Assembly (NCBI RefSeq): GCF_018448495.1
Contig: NZ_CP049902.1
Span: forward strand, 1,488,001 to 1,552,000
Reading direction: 5' to 3'
Source: Psychrobacter sp. WY6
GTDB taxonomy: Bacteria > Pseudomonadota > Gammaproteobacteria > Pseudomonadales > Moraxellaceae
Length of the DNA stretch: 64,000 nucleotides
Part shown: positions 35,367-48,282 of the stretch, one piece after another
How the letters are laid out: the number at the start of each line of letters is the position of its first letter
Position numbering within the stretch: the stretch's first letter is position 1
Translations under genes and position numbers: made by a program
Notes under the pieces: generated by a model
Database searches by the model: none
Told to the model about the DNA's origin: nothing
Seen by the model: only the letters and a program-made list of their open reading frames with translations

Positions 35367-36702
35367 TTACATCCTTGGAGTACCAGGTATACGAGTACCA
35401 CCACCCCCACGGTTACCTGGAGCTTTGGCACTAGCTTCGCCGATGATGACTTGCTCACCTTCTTCCAATCCGCTTAAAATTTGCGCATTTACTCGGTTAT
35501 CAATGCCCACTTCTACTGTGCGAGGTTCTACTGTGCCGTCATCATTTAGTACGCGTACAACCTTGCTGGTTTTTGCTTGACCTTCAGTTTGATTTCTCGC
35601 GGGTCTTTCTTGTATGGCTGCTGATGGTACAAGTAGGGTATCTTTGGCTTGATCGATGATGATATAAATCTGGGCGGTCATATCAATACGAAATAATCGC
35701 TCAGGGTTAGCTACTTCTACGTAGCCAACATAGTAGATTGCAGAATCGGTTGAGCTGGTCTTGCTAATTTCCTCGGGTGCCGGCTCAATATGCTGTCGTC
35801 GCATCATACTGCTTGTCTGGATTACCGATGATATTAAAGTAGGCGGGCATACCAGCATTGACATTGATAACATCGGCTTCGGAGATTTGTGCGTTGATTC
35901 TAACAGTAGACAAATCTGCTAAAGTTACGATGGTCGGGGCTGTTTGATTGGCATTGACCGTCGTGCCTTGCTCTGTGGTCACTGAGACGACAGTACCTGA
36001 TATTGGCGCGCGAATCGTTGTATAGCTAAGGTCTTCTTGAGCCGTTGCGACATTGGTTTGAGACTTTCGTAATGCTGCTTGTTGGCTATTGATGTTTGCA
36101 GTGGCTGTTGCAATGGCGGCTTGTGCTGTATCAATAGCAGCGCGGGCATTGGCTACTGATGCCTGAGCGGTAGCAACCTTTGTCGCTTGCGTATCATAAT
36201 CCTGCTGCGATAATCGCATCGATAGCCAGTAAGCCTTGCAAGCGCGCAAAGTCAGACTGTGCTTGTTTGAGCTCAGACTGACGGCTGGCAAGATCGGCAT
36301 AGGCACTTTTTAGACTCGCTTGTTTGCTTAACGATTCTGCTTGCGCACTTTGTAGCGCGGCTTCACTTTGCTCAAGACTGGCTTGTTCATTGCTCAGGCT
36401 GTTCTTCTGAGTCACTTGATCAATCTGTGCAATCAAATCGCCTTGTTTCACCTCGTCACCCACTTCTACATAGAGGTTTGTGACCTCACCAGAAACCTGT
36501 GCACCGACATCGACGGTATTAAGTGCTTTAACTTTACCTGATGCCATGACATTGTTTTCGATATCACCAACCTCAACAGGTGCGGTTAAATAACTGGGTT
36601 TTCTTCCTCTGGTTTTAAAAAAGTATAGGCCAAAGCCCCTAATGCTACGATGATTAAGGCGATGACCCCCATTTGATGCAGACTTTTTGCTTTTTTGCGC
36701 AT
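35367..36702 (-). CDS. macA: MacA-type periplasmic adaptor (membrane fusion protein), several frameshifts
   Basis: MacA bridges MacB to an outer-membrane channel. The start MRKKAKSLHQMG (36702) is followed by one N-terminal membrane helix (VIALIIVALGALAYTFL), then the lipoyl domain MASGKVKALNTVDVGAQVSGEV, a long coiled-coil hairpin (residues about 110-220, SKQASLKSAYADLASRQSELKQAQ and AAIDTAQAAIATATANINSQQAAL), then DLSYTTIRAPISGTVVSV and a beta-barrel domain. It ends with a Gly-rich tail. Frameshifts are seen near 36590, 36210 and 35800. It is first in the macA-macB operon, 90 bases before macB. Confidence 0.9.
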
Positions 36703-36855
36703 AACAACAATCCAGTCACAATGAAATCAAGTGTACATATAGTAGAGGCTTGAAGTCCAAAAGGGAATGGTAATTAGTTTAAGAAAGGTTAAGAAGTTCA
36801 GCAGTAGAGATAAGGCAGACTATATTATGGAAATAATAAACAAAGGAAGAATGTA

Positions 36856-37328
36856 ATGTTAAACCATCAGCAAATTCAAAAAATAATTAACGATTATAGT
36901 AAAAAGATAGGGCTAAATATTGATGATGTTATTTTAAGAGATATGCCTTCTGGATTTGGTGAGCCACACTTGGAGATAAGCGGTGGCTATTACCACTATG
37001 TAATATGTGAGCGCGGTAGTGAGTTATCTAGAGAATCTTTTTTAGATGTAGACGATTTCATTTAGTTTTTTGAGATGGTAACGTCTAGGGTAGCAGGCGA
37101 GTATGAGCAAGAGAATAGTGTCATGAGTGAAGATCAAAGAGTTATACGCTTTAATAAGCAAATTGAACTTATGACGCAGCTATCATGGGGTAGAAAAAAA
37201 GAGCAGATATAACAGAAACTTTAAAAAAATTTCCTTATTCAGTTAATAACAGAACTTACGATAAGAAAACTTGGTTAAATAAGTTATTGAATTTTTCAAC
37301 CAAAAACGGCAAACAGCCGCTTACCTGA
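36856..37328 (+). CDS. Imm63-like immunity family protein, broken
   Basis: The N-terminal part (69 residues, MLNHQQIQKIINDYSKKIG) contains GGYYHYVICERGSELSRESFLDVDDFI, closely resembling the Imm63 family of contact-toxin immunity proteins. The same frame then meets a TAG at 37063 but goes on with FFEMVTSRVAGEYEQENS and RFNKQIELMTQLSWGRKK, the expected family continuation. A three-base loss (expected DDFIYWFFEMV) would explain the stop. A further shift in the A-run near 37195 leads to RADITETLKKFPYSVNN and an end near 37328, overlapping the 3' end of holA. No toxin gene is nearby, so it is an orphan immunity gene. Very AT-rich. Confidence 0.6.
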
Positions 37329-38373
37329 TAACTCAAGCGCTGCCTGCAATAATAACTCCCACGCTGGCTGACGCACGAGTCCTTTGATGGCTTGGTCACA
37401 TTTATAAAGCAGGGCAGGCCATTCAGCCGTTTGAGTTTTTGACTGGCGACGGCAAGCTTGCTGGTACAACCCTTGTTTGCTACGCCAAATACCAAGCGCT
37501 TGCGGATCTTGCCCATCCATCAATTGCATAATTTGCCGCATGTCTTTACTAATCGCCCATAATACCAAGGTGGTTGGCTCGTCGGTGGCTTTCAGCTGAA
37601 ACATGATTTTGGCGACTTGCGTGCTGTTACCGGCAAGCATGGCATCCGATAAATCAAAGACGCTAAATTGTGCATCACTGACCAACGCGGCTTGTAGATC
37701 CTTAATGTCTAAGGCAACATTGTTTGGAAGTTGTGTAGAGTGATCAGCCTGATGATTAGCCTCAATATTCTTAGCGACTAGCTGCGGCGCAAATAAATAG
37801 GAGAGCCGCCATAAGGTCTGATAAGCGCTTAGCAGATGGTGCTCAGTATGCGACATAAGCAGCTGCCACGCCTCTTGCGATAGCCGTAAACCAAACTGCT
37901 GAGCTTGTATTTGCAGTAGCTGCTGTCGTTGCTGCTCATTATATAAATTGCAATCAATGACATGACCATATTGAGCAAATGGCGTAAACCACTTGCTGCT
38001 TTGCGCTCGTTTGTCTTGCTTGGGCGTGAGCCATAATAAACTATGACTGTGCGTCCCTGTTTGAGCTTCAACGGCAAAGTGCTCAAGCTCAGTGATGACC
38101 GCCTTGTCAGGCTTATGGTTACCCGTCACGATGAGTGCACTGGCATCATCAAATAAAGACTGGCTACCAAGCTCTGACAATACTTCTTGCCAGCTCTTGA
38201 CTGATATCAGCAATACGCTTAATCGCGTAATTCTGCGCGCGCCAATGTGGTCGCAGGGCATCGATGAGCCATTGACTGAGTAGTGGCTCATCACCATGCG
38301 CCAGCCACAAGCCCGCGACTGCAACGGAAGGCTGTAGTAGCTTTGGGTAGGCTTGTATAAAGGTATCTTGCAT
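37296..38373 (-). CDS. holA: DNA polymerase III delta subunit, frameshifted
   Basis: HolA is the clamp-loader subunit that opens the beta clamp. The N-terminus MQDTFIQAYPKLLQPSVAVAGLWLAHGDEPLL has the typical GDEPLL, followed by ADISVKSWQEVLSELGSQSLFDDASALIV, where the frame shifts near 38200. The rest contains LSYLFAPQLVAKN, SVFDLSDAMLAGN and the C-terminal helical domain ending LSGKRLFAVFG. The length of about 358 residues suits the family. It is the last gene of the leuS-lptE-holA block, which is conserved in gammaproteobacteria. Confidence 0.92.
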
Positions 38374-38431
38374 AGGGTAATAAGTACACAGATTGATGAA
38401 AATAAACGTGGAATGTGTTGCGCATTATAAA

Positions 38432-39151
38432 CTATGGGTTTGGCACCACCACCGCGATCGATGTTGAGCCATTACCGCTTTGCACAGATTGTCTGACTCC
38501 AGAAGAGCTGACCTTTGGTAGGGAGATGGCGACATATTGATCAGTAATTCGGCGTGCCAAACTGTCATAGAGCCAGTCACGAATTTGATCGCCTTGCTGA
38601 TCATCAGTGCTTACCGATGCTTCATTATATTGATAGCTACGCTCGACTTGGATAGGGTTGCTTAGCGTAATTGGTTTGCCATTTTCCATGGTCTGATAGC
38701 TGACATCTGCTGAAAGTACCAAGCGGATCTCTGTCAGTACACCGACCAGCTCATAACGCTTAAAACGGACGTTATTGATGGTGATAGCGGCAATAGGTTC
38801 AGCATTTGCTTGTTTGTTATTGTTCGCAACATCAGCTGCTGTCATGTTGTCAATGACCTCAACACCTAAAGTTTTTAGGCGTCTTGTCAATGGCAGCTTA
38901 AGCGGAAATGAGGTGCGATTGTCTTCGAGAATCACGGCTGTTTTGGCGACATCAAGCAGCATCGGCGCATCATAGCCACGCAGTTGAAAGCCGCAGCCAC
39001 TAATAGCTGCCGTTGCACTTAGTAGCGTAAACATTGGCAGGGCAGTTAGAAAAGCCGCCGCCAGTTTTTGTCCGTTTGATTTTTTGGCAAAAGCGTCTTT
39101 TTTGCTTAAGCTGGCTTTGGGTGACTGACCTGCTCGATATTTATACGACAT
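38432..39151 (-). CDS. lptE: LPS-assembly lipoprotein LptE
   Basis: LptE plugs the LptD barrel and helps insert lipopolysaccharide in the outer membrane. The 239-residue product has a long basic N-terminus, a hydrophobic signal (AAAFLTALPMFTLLSATAAISGC) with a lipobox ending ISGC, then GCGFQLRGYDAP, the family hallmark, and RRLKTLGVEV. The position between leuS and holA is diagnostic. The signal is set about 25 residues in, so a later start is possible, but no better one is obvious. The frame is intact. Confidence 0.92.
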   Translation of the reverse strand: MSYKYRAGQSPKASLSKKDAFAKKSNGQKLAAAFLTALPMFTLLSATAAISGCGFQLRGYDAPMLLDVAKTAVILEDNRTSFPLKLPLTRRLKTLGVEVIDNMTAADVANNNKQANAEPIAAITINNVRFKRYELVGVLTEIRLVLSADVSYQTMENGKPITLSNPIQVERSYQYNEASVSTDDQQGDQIRDWLYDSLARRITDQYVAISLPKVSSSGVRQSVQSGNGSTSIAVVVPNP

Positions 39152-39224
39152 AATCGCTATCCTAATATTATGAAAAGGCTCAGACTAATCATTAAACTAA
39201 TAAAAAGTACTGAGCCTAAAAAAT

Positions 39225-41940
<2,716 letters not shown>

Positions 41941-42050
41941 TTAGATACGCTAGAATAGCGCAAATCGGCAAAAAATGCGATGGGGCAGCGCAATAATAGA
42001 GCAGTATTAAATACTATATAAACACTTATGGACTTACAGTAAGGCTAGGC

Positions 42051-42680
42051 ATGCAAAAACTAAAAAAAGGGCAAGTATTAACATATCCTATTGATTTGTA
42101 TTTATCAAACAAACACATATTATTAATTTTGGCTTTGGGGTTGTTGATTTTTCCGCTGTATTACTGCGTACCTATAATGCAAGAGGAGGGCGGTTGGGTT
42201 GCCGTCATAATCTTGTTGTTACTTATAATACTTATCGTTTTAGGAGTAATAGTGTCATTACTGGCTTTACTTAGCGGTAAACCTGCCTTACAGATCAGTA
42301 CGAATGGACTAACCATTTTGCAAGTTCTACGCAAGTCAAAACAAAAATCTGTGTTGTGGCGTGATGTTGAGTGTATAGATATAAGTTATCAGGTTTATGG
42401 TAGAACAGAGACTTGGGCATTGGTTATTCAACCAAAACAAGGTAAGGTCATACAGTATCCGTTAAAAACTATGAGGTACAAAGATACGCTACTCAATGAG
42501 ATGGAGATTTATCATATTGTTAAACTCGCTTTTGAAGGAAAGCCTGCCATACATTATCAGTCGATTGAAATGGAAAGAATAAAGCTGATTACTAAAAAAA
42601 CCAAATGGCTATTATTAAATTTTTATACTGTTATCGCTCGTTTATTTTTTTCAGTAAATAAGCATTTAATTTATATTTGA
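42051..42680 (+). CDS. membrane protein with two TM helices and a PH-like domain
   Basis: The 209-residue protein has two membrane segments (about residues 24-45 and 50-78), then a soluble domain with GKPALQISTNGLTILQVLRKSKQKSVLWRDVECIDI and WALVIQPKQGK. This resembles the STM3941-like family of bacterial PH-like membrane proteins. Function unknown. It lies 16 bases ahead of the reductase gene that follows and may be cotranscribed with it. The C-terminal part (KLITKKTKWLLLNFYTVIARLFF) is basic and hydrophobic, and could reflect an undetected shift. Confidence 0.6.
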   Translation: MQKLKKGQVLTYPIDLYLSNKHILLILALGLLIFPLYYCVPIMQEEGGWVAVIILLLLIILIVLGVIVSLLALLSGKPALQISTNGLTILQVLRKSKQKSVLWRDVECIDISYQVYGRTETWALVIQPKQGKVIQYPLKTMRYKDTLLNEMEIYHIVKLAFEGKPAIHYQSIEMERIKLITKKTKWLLLNFYTVIARLFFSVNKHLIYI

Positions 42681-42695
42681 CGTTGAGGAGTCTCT

Positions 42696-43067
42696 ATGAC
42701 CATCACTATTTACGGTATCAAATCGTGCAGCACCATGAAAAAAGCCTTTACCAAACTAGACGAGCTCGGTGTCAGCTATGAATTTCATGATTATAAAAAA
42801 CAAGGTATCGATAAAGATAGCGTTCAGCGTTGGGTAGCTAAATTAGGCATCGATAAAGTGCTTAATAAACGCGGTACGACATGGCGTAAGCTAGAAGATG
42901 CTCAAAAGCAAGCGGCTGATGCTAGTCTAGATAACGCCATTGATTTGCTCGTAGAAAATACCAGTATGATTAAGCGTCCGATAGTTGAAGGTGAGCTGAC
43001 TGATAAAAATAGGATTATACTACTATGCGGTTATGATGAAGCTGAGTTTGATAAAGTTTTTTCGTAA
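42696..43067 (+). CDS. ArsC/Spx-like thioredoxin-fold reductase (YffB family)
   Basis: The 123-residue protein belongs to the ArsC/Spx/MgsR-like family: ITIYGIKSCSTMKKAFTKLDE with one active-site Cys (no CxxC), YEFHDYKKQGIDKDSV, LNKRGTTWRKL and the C-terminal MIKRPIVE. YffB-like members are thiol-disulfide proteins of uncertain substrate; arsenate reductase activity is not implied. TTGAGGAG lies upstream of the ATG. The gene ends at a strong terminator, and the frame is intact. Confidence 0.88.
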   Translation: MTITIYGIKSCSTMKKAFTKLDELGVSYEFHDYKKQGIDKDSVQRWVAKLGIDKVLNKRGTTWRKLEDAQKQAADASLDNAIDLLVENTSMIKRPIVEGELTDKNRIILLCGYDEAEFDKVFS

Positions 43068-43088
43068 AAGAATACGGCTACCATCAAT

Positions 43089-43123
43089 AAAGCCCGAGCT
43101 AAGAACCTCTTAGCTCGGGCTTT
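43089..43123. terminator. bidirectional terminator between the reductase gene and the small membrane gene
   Basis: AAAGCCCGAGCTAAGA (43089-43104) pairs perfectly with TCTTAGCTCGGGCTTT (43108-43123), loop ACC. Confidence 0.92.
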
Positions 43124-43130
43124 ATAACAC

Positions 43131-43328
43131 CTAAAATAACCAAATCACACTTGCGAGCCATATCAAGACGTAAAAGCGAATTTGTTCAGCATTCCAATCT
43201 AGTGCAAACCAATTAATGAGGAAAAATGACTTCCACCCTTCTATCCATTTTGCGCCACCATAGCCAATAATCCACCAGCAATATAGGCTTTCTAAGATAA
43301 AAAGCAGACACCAAAGCCATAATGCCAT
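43131..43328 (-). CDS. small Trp-rich membrane protein
   Basis: I know no family for this 65-residue protein. It has two hydrophobic segments (MALWLWCLLFILESLYCWWIIGY and FYVLIWLASVIWLF) separated by a polar stretch KWIEGWKSFF, and ten or so tryptophans. A strong AGGAG lies just before the ATG on the minus strand, and its stop lies at a terminator, so it is probably real. It sits 12 bases downstream of argB and may be cotranscribed with it. Confidence 0.6.
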   Translation of the reverse strand: MALWLWCLLFILESLYCWWIIGYGGAKWIEGWKSFFLINWFALDWNAEQIRFYVLIWLASVIWLF

Positions 43329-43340
43329 GATTTACTCCTG

Positions 43341-44247
<907 letters not shown>

Positions 44248-44329
44248 TATAAACTCCTAAGTTATGGTATTAAAAAATCATATTTTTATGTGACAGCAAC
44301 TACTTTGACGGTAACTGTTTTGATCAAAA

Positions 44330-46105
44330 CTATTCGGCAGGAATAGCGACAATTTGTTCCGCTAGTTTTTTATCAAATGGGCGACATAAAGCGGCAAATT
44401 TGCTTGGATGTCGCGTAAGTCTTCTATGCTATCACCAGCAAAGCGTGCGGTAAGATTGTGACTGGTGTTTGATTGGCGGAGCACCCCAAAACCATGGTCG
44501 AAATCCAAACGCACGCCATCAATACAGCTCAGCTTCGTCCCCCTGGCAATAAGCATTTGGCTTGCTTGGACGTCATATATTGCCGACTCATCGAACAACG
44601 GCAAAGCGATGGCTGGCTAGTAGCTATCCAATGATCACCAGAATCTTCTGCCACGGTCGCTTCCACGAGCTGGCGTAATACTGACAAAATTTGGTCAGCT
44701 GTACGACGAGAGCATCGTCTTTTCTAAGGGTTTTAGGCATCGGCAAATAATGATCCGCCGTACTGACCATAGCAGGCAATTGCTCTGTAATATCAGTCAG
44801 AGATTTTTTACCGTGAGCATCGTAAGCCGCTAGCCAATGCAGCAATCGCAAGGCCGCGTACATGGCGTCATCATAAATAATAAAGCGGCTATCGTTAAAT
44901 ATGAAATGCCCTGACAATTCACCTGCAAAGACGATTTGACCAGCAGACTGCTGCATCTGTCGGCGCATAAAGCTGCTGCCCGTTTTACTGAGCACAGGTG
45001 TTGCGCCAAGCTCAGACAAGAGTTTCGGTAGATGATGGGAGCATTTAATATCAAAAAGGATTTGAGAGGGCAGTTGTGAATGGCCTCGGCCTTTAGAACA
45101 CAGCGATTCGGGGTGTTCGGTCAGTGCTACTTGCGCTAATAAATATAGCAAGTGATCGGGCGTGACAACTTTACCGCTATTATCGACGATCATTAAGCGA
45201 TCGCCATCGCCATCAAAAGCGATACCTATATCTGCTTGATGTTGACGCACACTTCGCTGTAATTGTTTAAGACGGTGTGGTTCAGTGGGATCAGGATTGC
45301 CAGAGGGAAAACTGCCATCTGCGGTGTCATTAATCATGATGACCTGCTGGCAAAAATGCTCAAATAAACGCTGGGCGATATTACTGGTCGCGCCATGCAT
45401 GCAGTCTATGACCACCACCACATCAAGGGTGCCAGATGGTTGTTGGTTATCTTTGAGAAGTGGTTTATTACAGGGATGGATTTGCTTAAAGACTTGAGCG
45501 ATAGCCTCAATATAAGTCGTCGCGACTTGTGCATCAGATAAATTGAAAGGTTGATTACAAATAGATTTAGCAGTTGTATTTTTCAGCGTATTTTGAGCAT
45601 CAACCTGTGCTTGAGCGTGATTGAGGTGGCAAGCATAGGTAGACCGTGTTTTTTGCCAAAGCAACTGAATCTCTGCATGGCTCGGAGATTGATGGTTGAC
45701 CAACCATTTAATACCTAAAATGTCTTTAGCAGAATGACTGGCGGTAACGATGATGCCATGACCAGAATATTGCTCTGCCCAAAAAACCATCATGGGGGTA
45801 GTAATTAACCCCAGCTGGATAACTTGTAAGCCATATTCAGTCAGTATATTAGCCAATCTCTGAGCGATAATATTACTACCGAGACGCACATCATAACCAA
45901 GCACAATGACGGTTCTTTTGCGGTCGATACTTGGTTTTGGTAGGCAGACCTTGACAGGAGCTGCGGTTGAGTTGCAATCTGCGGCACTATAAAGCTGAGC
46001 AAATGCCTTGCCCAATGCTTGAATAAAGTCAGTGGTAAAATGCTGGCGTGAACCACGAATATCATAAGCACGAAATAAGCATTGCTGCGCAGCAAAAGAC
46101 GGCAT
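44330..46105 (-). CDS. algC: phosphomannomutase/phosphoglucomutase (AlgC-like), two or more frameshifts
   Basis: This enzyme interconverts hexose 6- and 1-phosphates for LPS and exopolysaccharide precursors. Motifs are FRAYDIRG at the N-terminus, the phosphoserine loop TASHSAKD (TASHN in most relatives), the metal loop AFDGDGDR, the sugar-binding GELSGH, and the phosphate-binding RQSNTSHNLTARF near the C-terminus. Shifts occur near 44620 and 44390; the repaired end is RPFDKKLAEQIVAIPAE at 44330. The length is about 590 residues, long for the family, with insertions around residues 40-60 and 165-205. The symbol is by analogy with the dut-algC-argB order. Confidence 0.85.
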
Positions 46106-46195
46106 CGCTTACTCTCCTTATGGCGTGATTCACGTGATGGTGATTTTGTGATGACTAAAGTACAATTAAAATGGCAAATCAGTAATGATAACTAA

Positions 46196-46660
46196 TTACT
46201 GGCGGCCTGAATGTCCAAAGCCGCCTGCACCACGTGCACTGGTATCACTAAACTCTGATACCACTTCAAACTCAGGGCGGGCAACGGGTACGACGACATA
46301 TTGTGCCATACGTTCCGCAGGATTCAACACAAAGTCTTCATTACTACGATTCCAAATACTGACCATCAGCTCACCTTGATAATCGGCATCAATCAAGCCA
46401 ACCAAATTACCCAAGACGATACCGTGCTTATGACCGAGACCTGAGCGCGGTAAAATCATTCCTGCAAAGTTAGGATCTTGGATATAAACCGCCAAACCAG
46501 TACCAATTAAATGCGTGGCACCTGCTTTAATCGTCAATGGCTCATCAATACAAGCGCGCAAGTCGATACCAGCGCTGCCATCAGTGGCGCGTGTCGGTAA
46601 CGAGAACGCTTTATCTTCAGTAATTTTGGGGTTTAATACTTTAACTTGTACAGCTTGCAT
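46196..46660 (-). CDS. dut: dUTP pyrophosphatase
   Basis: Dut hydrolyses dUTP to dUMP, which keeps uracil out of DNA and feeds thymidylate synthesis. All five motifs of the trimeric dUTPase are present in 154 residues: [42 protein letters not shown] and the C-terminal [10 protein letters not shown]. It stands 90 bases ahead of the algC-like gene on the same strand. The frame is intact. Confidence 0.96.
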   Translation of the reverse strand: MQAVQVKVLNPKITEDKAFSLPTRATDGSAGIDLRACIDEPLTIKAGATHLIGTGLAVYIQDPNFAGMILPRSGLGHKHGIVLGNLVGLIDADYQGELMVSIWNRSNEDFVLNPAERMAQYVVVPVARPEFEVVSEFSDTSARGAGGFGHSGRQ

Positions 46661-46686
46661 AACGCACTCACTTAACGGTTGGATAG

Positions 46687-46750
46687 TTTCTAAATAATAT
46701 TGTTTCTAAATAAGATAATTTCTAAATAATATTGCTTCTAAATAATATTG
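46687..46750 (+). repeat. 16-bp tandem repeat, four units, upstream of dut
   Basis: Four 16-base units (46687, 46703, 46719, 46735) of TTTCTAAATAATATTG; units 1 and 3 are identical, unit 4 differs at one base, and unit 2 at a few. The array lies between mgtE and the dut start, both on the minus strand. Confidence 0.9.
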
Positions 46751-46770
46751 TTTGAACGTTGGCTATGTGA

Positions 46771-48174
46771 TTATAGTATCAACACACTTGCCAAACCCAA
46801 GAATGACATAAAGCCGACGATATCTGTCACGGTGGTTAAAATAACCGAGGCGGATAGGGCAGGGTCAATATTCATGCGTTTTAGGAGCAGTGGAATACTA
46901 ATGCCCGAAACGTTAGCAGCAGTCATATTAATGGCAATGGCAAAACCAATGACGGCGCTAATTTTAATGTCATGAAACCATAATTGGGCAATAATCGCCA
47001 TGATTATCGCCCATATGATACCGTTTATCGCACCAACCCACAGCTCTTTATTTAATAACCACAAACGGTTGGAACCACCGATTTGACCCATCGCCATACC
47101 ACGAATAACCACTGTCAGAGTTTGTGACCCAGCAATACCGCCCATACTCGCGACCACAGGCATGAGTATCGCTAGCGCCACCACTTTTGCCAGTACCGCC
47201 TCGAACTGACCAATCACAGCGGCAGCCAATAAGGCGGTACACAGGTTAATACCTAGCCAAATACTGCGGCTTTTAGCACTGGTTAAAATAGGCGCAAACA
47301 GCTCTTCATCTTGGCTGACACCCGCGAGGTTTTTCATGGTGCTATCAACATCATCTTGGATAATTTCCATGATGTCCTCGCCATTTAACTGACCGACCAA
47401 CTCACCATGGCTATTAATAACGGGGGCAAAACGAATGTCCTCTGAGCGGAAAATCGCTGCGGCATCTTGGATGTCTAAGCGATCATTAATGGTGATGGCG
47501 TTATCAATCAATTCTGAGACTAAGGTAGTTTGATCATGTTTAATCAAATCGACCAGACTGAGCAGCCCGAGTAATTGTTGGCTTTGATCGACGACCAGCA
47601 GCTCTTGGCTTTCATCATCGAGCAAATCGTCATTTTCTCGTAGCCAGTTCTGTACTTCTGCAAGGGTGATATCATCCCTGATCTGAATGAGGTCAGGATC
47701 CATGTAACGCCCGACTTCCCAGTCAGCATAGGTATCGAGCTTATTGACCTGCACTCGGATGTCTTCATCCAAGGTTGCCATCACTGAGGTACGCACACTT
47801 TCGGTGACGGTGTCTAAAATCTCAGAGATGTCTTGCGCATCAAGGTCTTGGGTAAATAAGGAAATATCTTTCGATGAAACGTTTTCTAACAGCGGCTGGC
47901 GTGTATCAAACTCTAACTCGGCAAGTACTTCGCCTTTGATGTTTTCTGGTACTTGTGCCCAAATCAATAAGCGATTTTGGCTAGGGAACGATTCTAATAG
48001 GCTCGCAATCTCATATTTGGACTGCTTTTCTAAAAACTCAGTAATCGCCTCGTATGCCTTGTCAGCAACCAAACTTTGCAGGTATAAAAGCTTATATTCG
48101 CCGCTATACTCTGCCGGATTATAATCTCCCTGTAGCGTAGATGGTCTTTCCTGATCAGGCATAGGGGTAGGCAT
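46771..48174 (-). CDS. mgtE: magnesium transporter MgtE
   Basis: MgtE is a Mg2+-gated Mg2+ channel of the inner membrane. The protein of about 467 residues has the acidic N-domain (KYEIASLLESFPSQNRLLIWAQVPENIKGEVLAEL), two CBS domains (YMDPDLIQIRDDITLAEVQ and DNAITINDRLDIQDAAAIFRSEDIRFAPVIN) and about five membrane helices. The pore segment is MPVVASMGGIAGSQTLTVVIRG. The start at 48174 (MPTPMPDQERPS) is preferred to 48213, which would add a hydrophobic stretch foreign to the family. It closes VLIL at the C-terminus, and the frame is intact. Confidence 0.94.
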   Translation of the reverse strand: MPTPMPDQERPSTLQGDYNPAEYSGEYKLLYLQSLVADKAYEAITEFLEKQSKYEIASLLESFPSQNRLLIWAQVPENIKGEVLAELEFDTRQPLLENVSSKDISLFTQDLDAQDISEILDTVTESVRTSVMATLDEDIRVQVNKLDTYADWEVGRYMDPDLIQIRDDITLAEVQNWLRENDDLLDDESQELLVVDQSQQLLGLLSLVDLIKHDQTTLVSELIDNAITINDRLDIQDAAAIFRSEDIRFAPVINSHGELVGQLNGEDIMEIIQDDVDSTMKNLAGVSQDEELFAPILTSAKSRSIWLGINLCTALLAAAVIGQFEAVLAKVVALAILMPVVASMGGIAGSQTLTVVIRGMAMGQIGGSNRLWLLNKELWVGAINGIIWAIIMAIIAQLWFHDIKISAVIGFAIAINMTAANVSGISIPLLLKRMNIDPALSASVILTTVTDIVGFMSFLGLASVLIL

Positions 48175-48282
48175 AAAGGTTCCAAAGTTTTTAGAAAGTA
48201 TAAATAATAACACTAAAATGTCGAATAAGTGCTAATTTCTCATGTCGCTAACTGGTGATGCTCTCAAGCGTTGAGCCTAACG

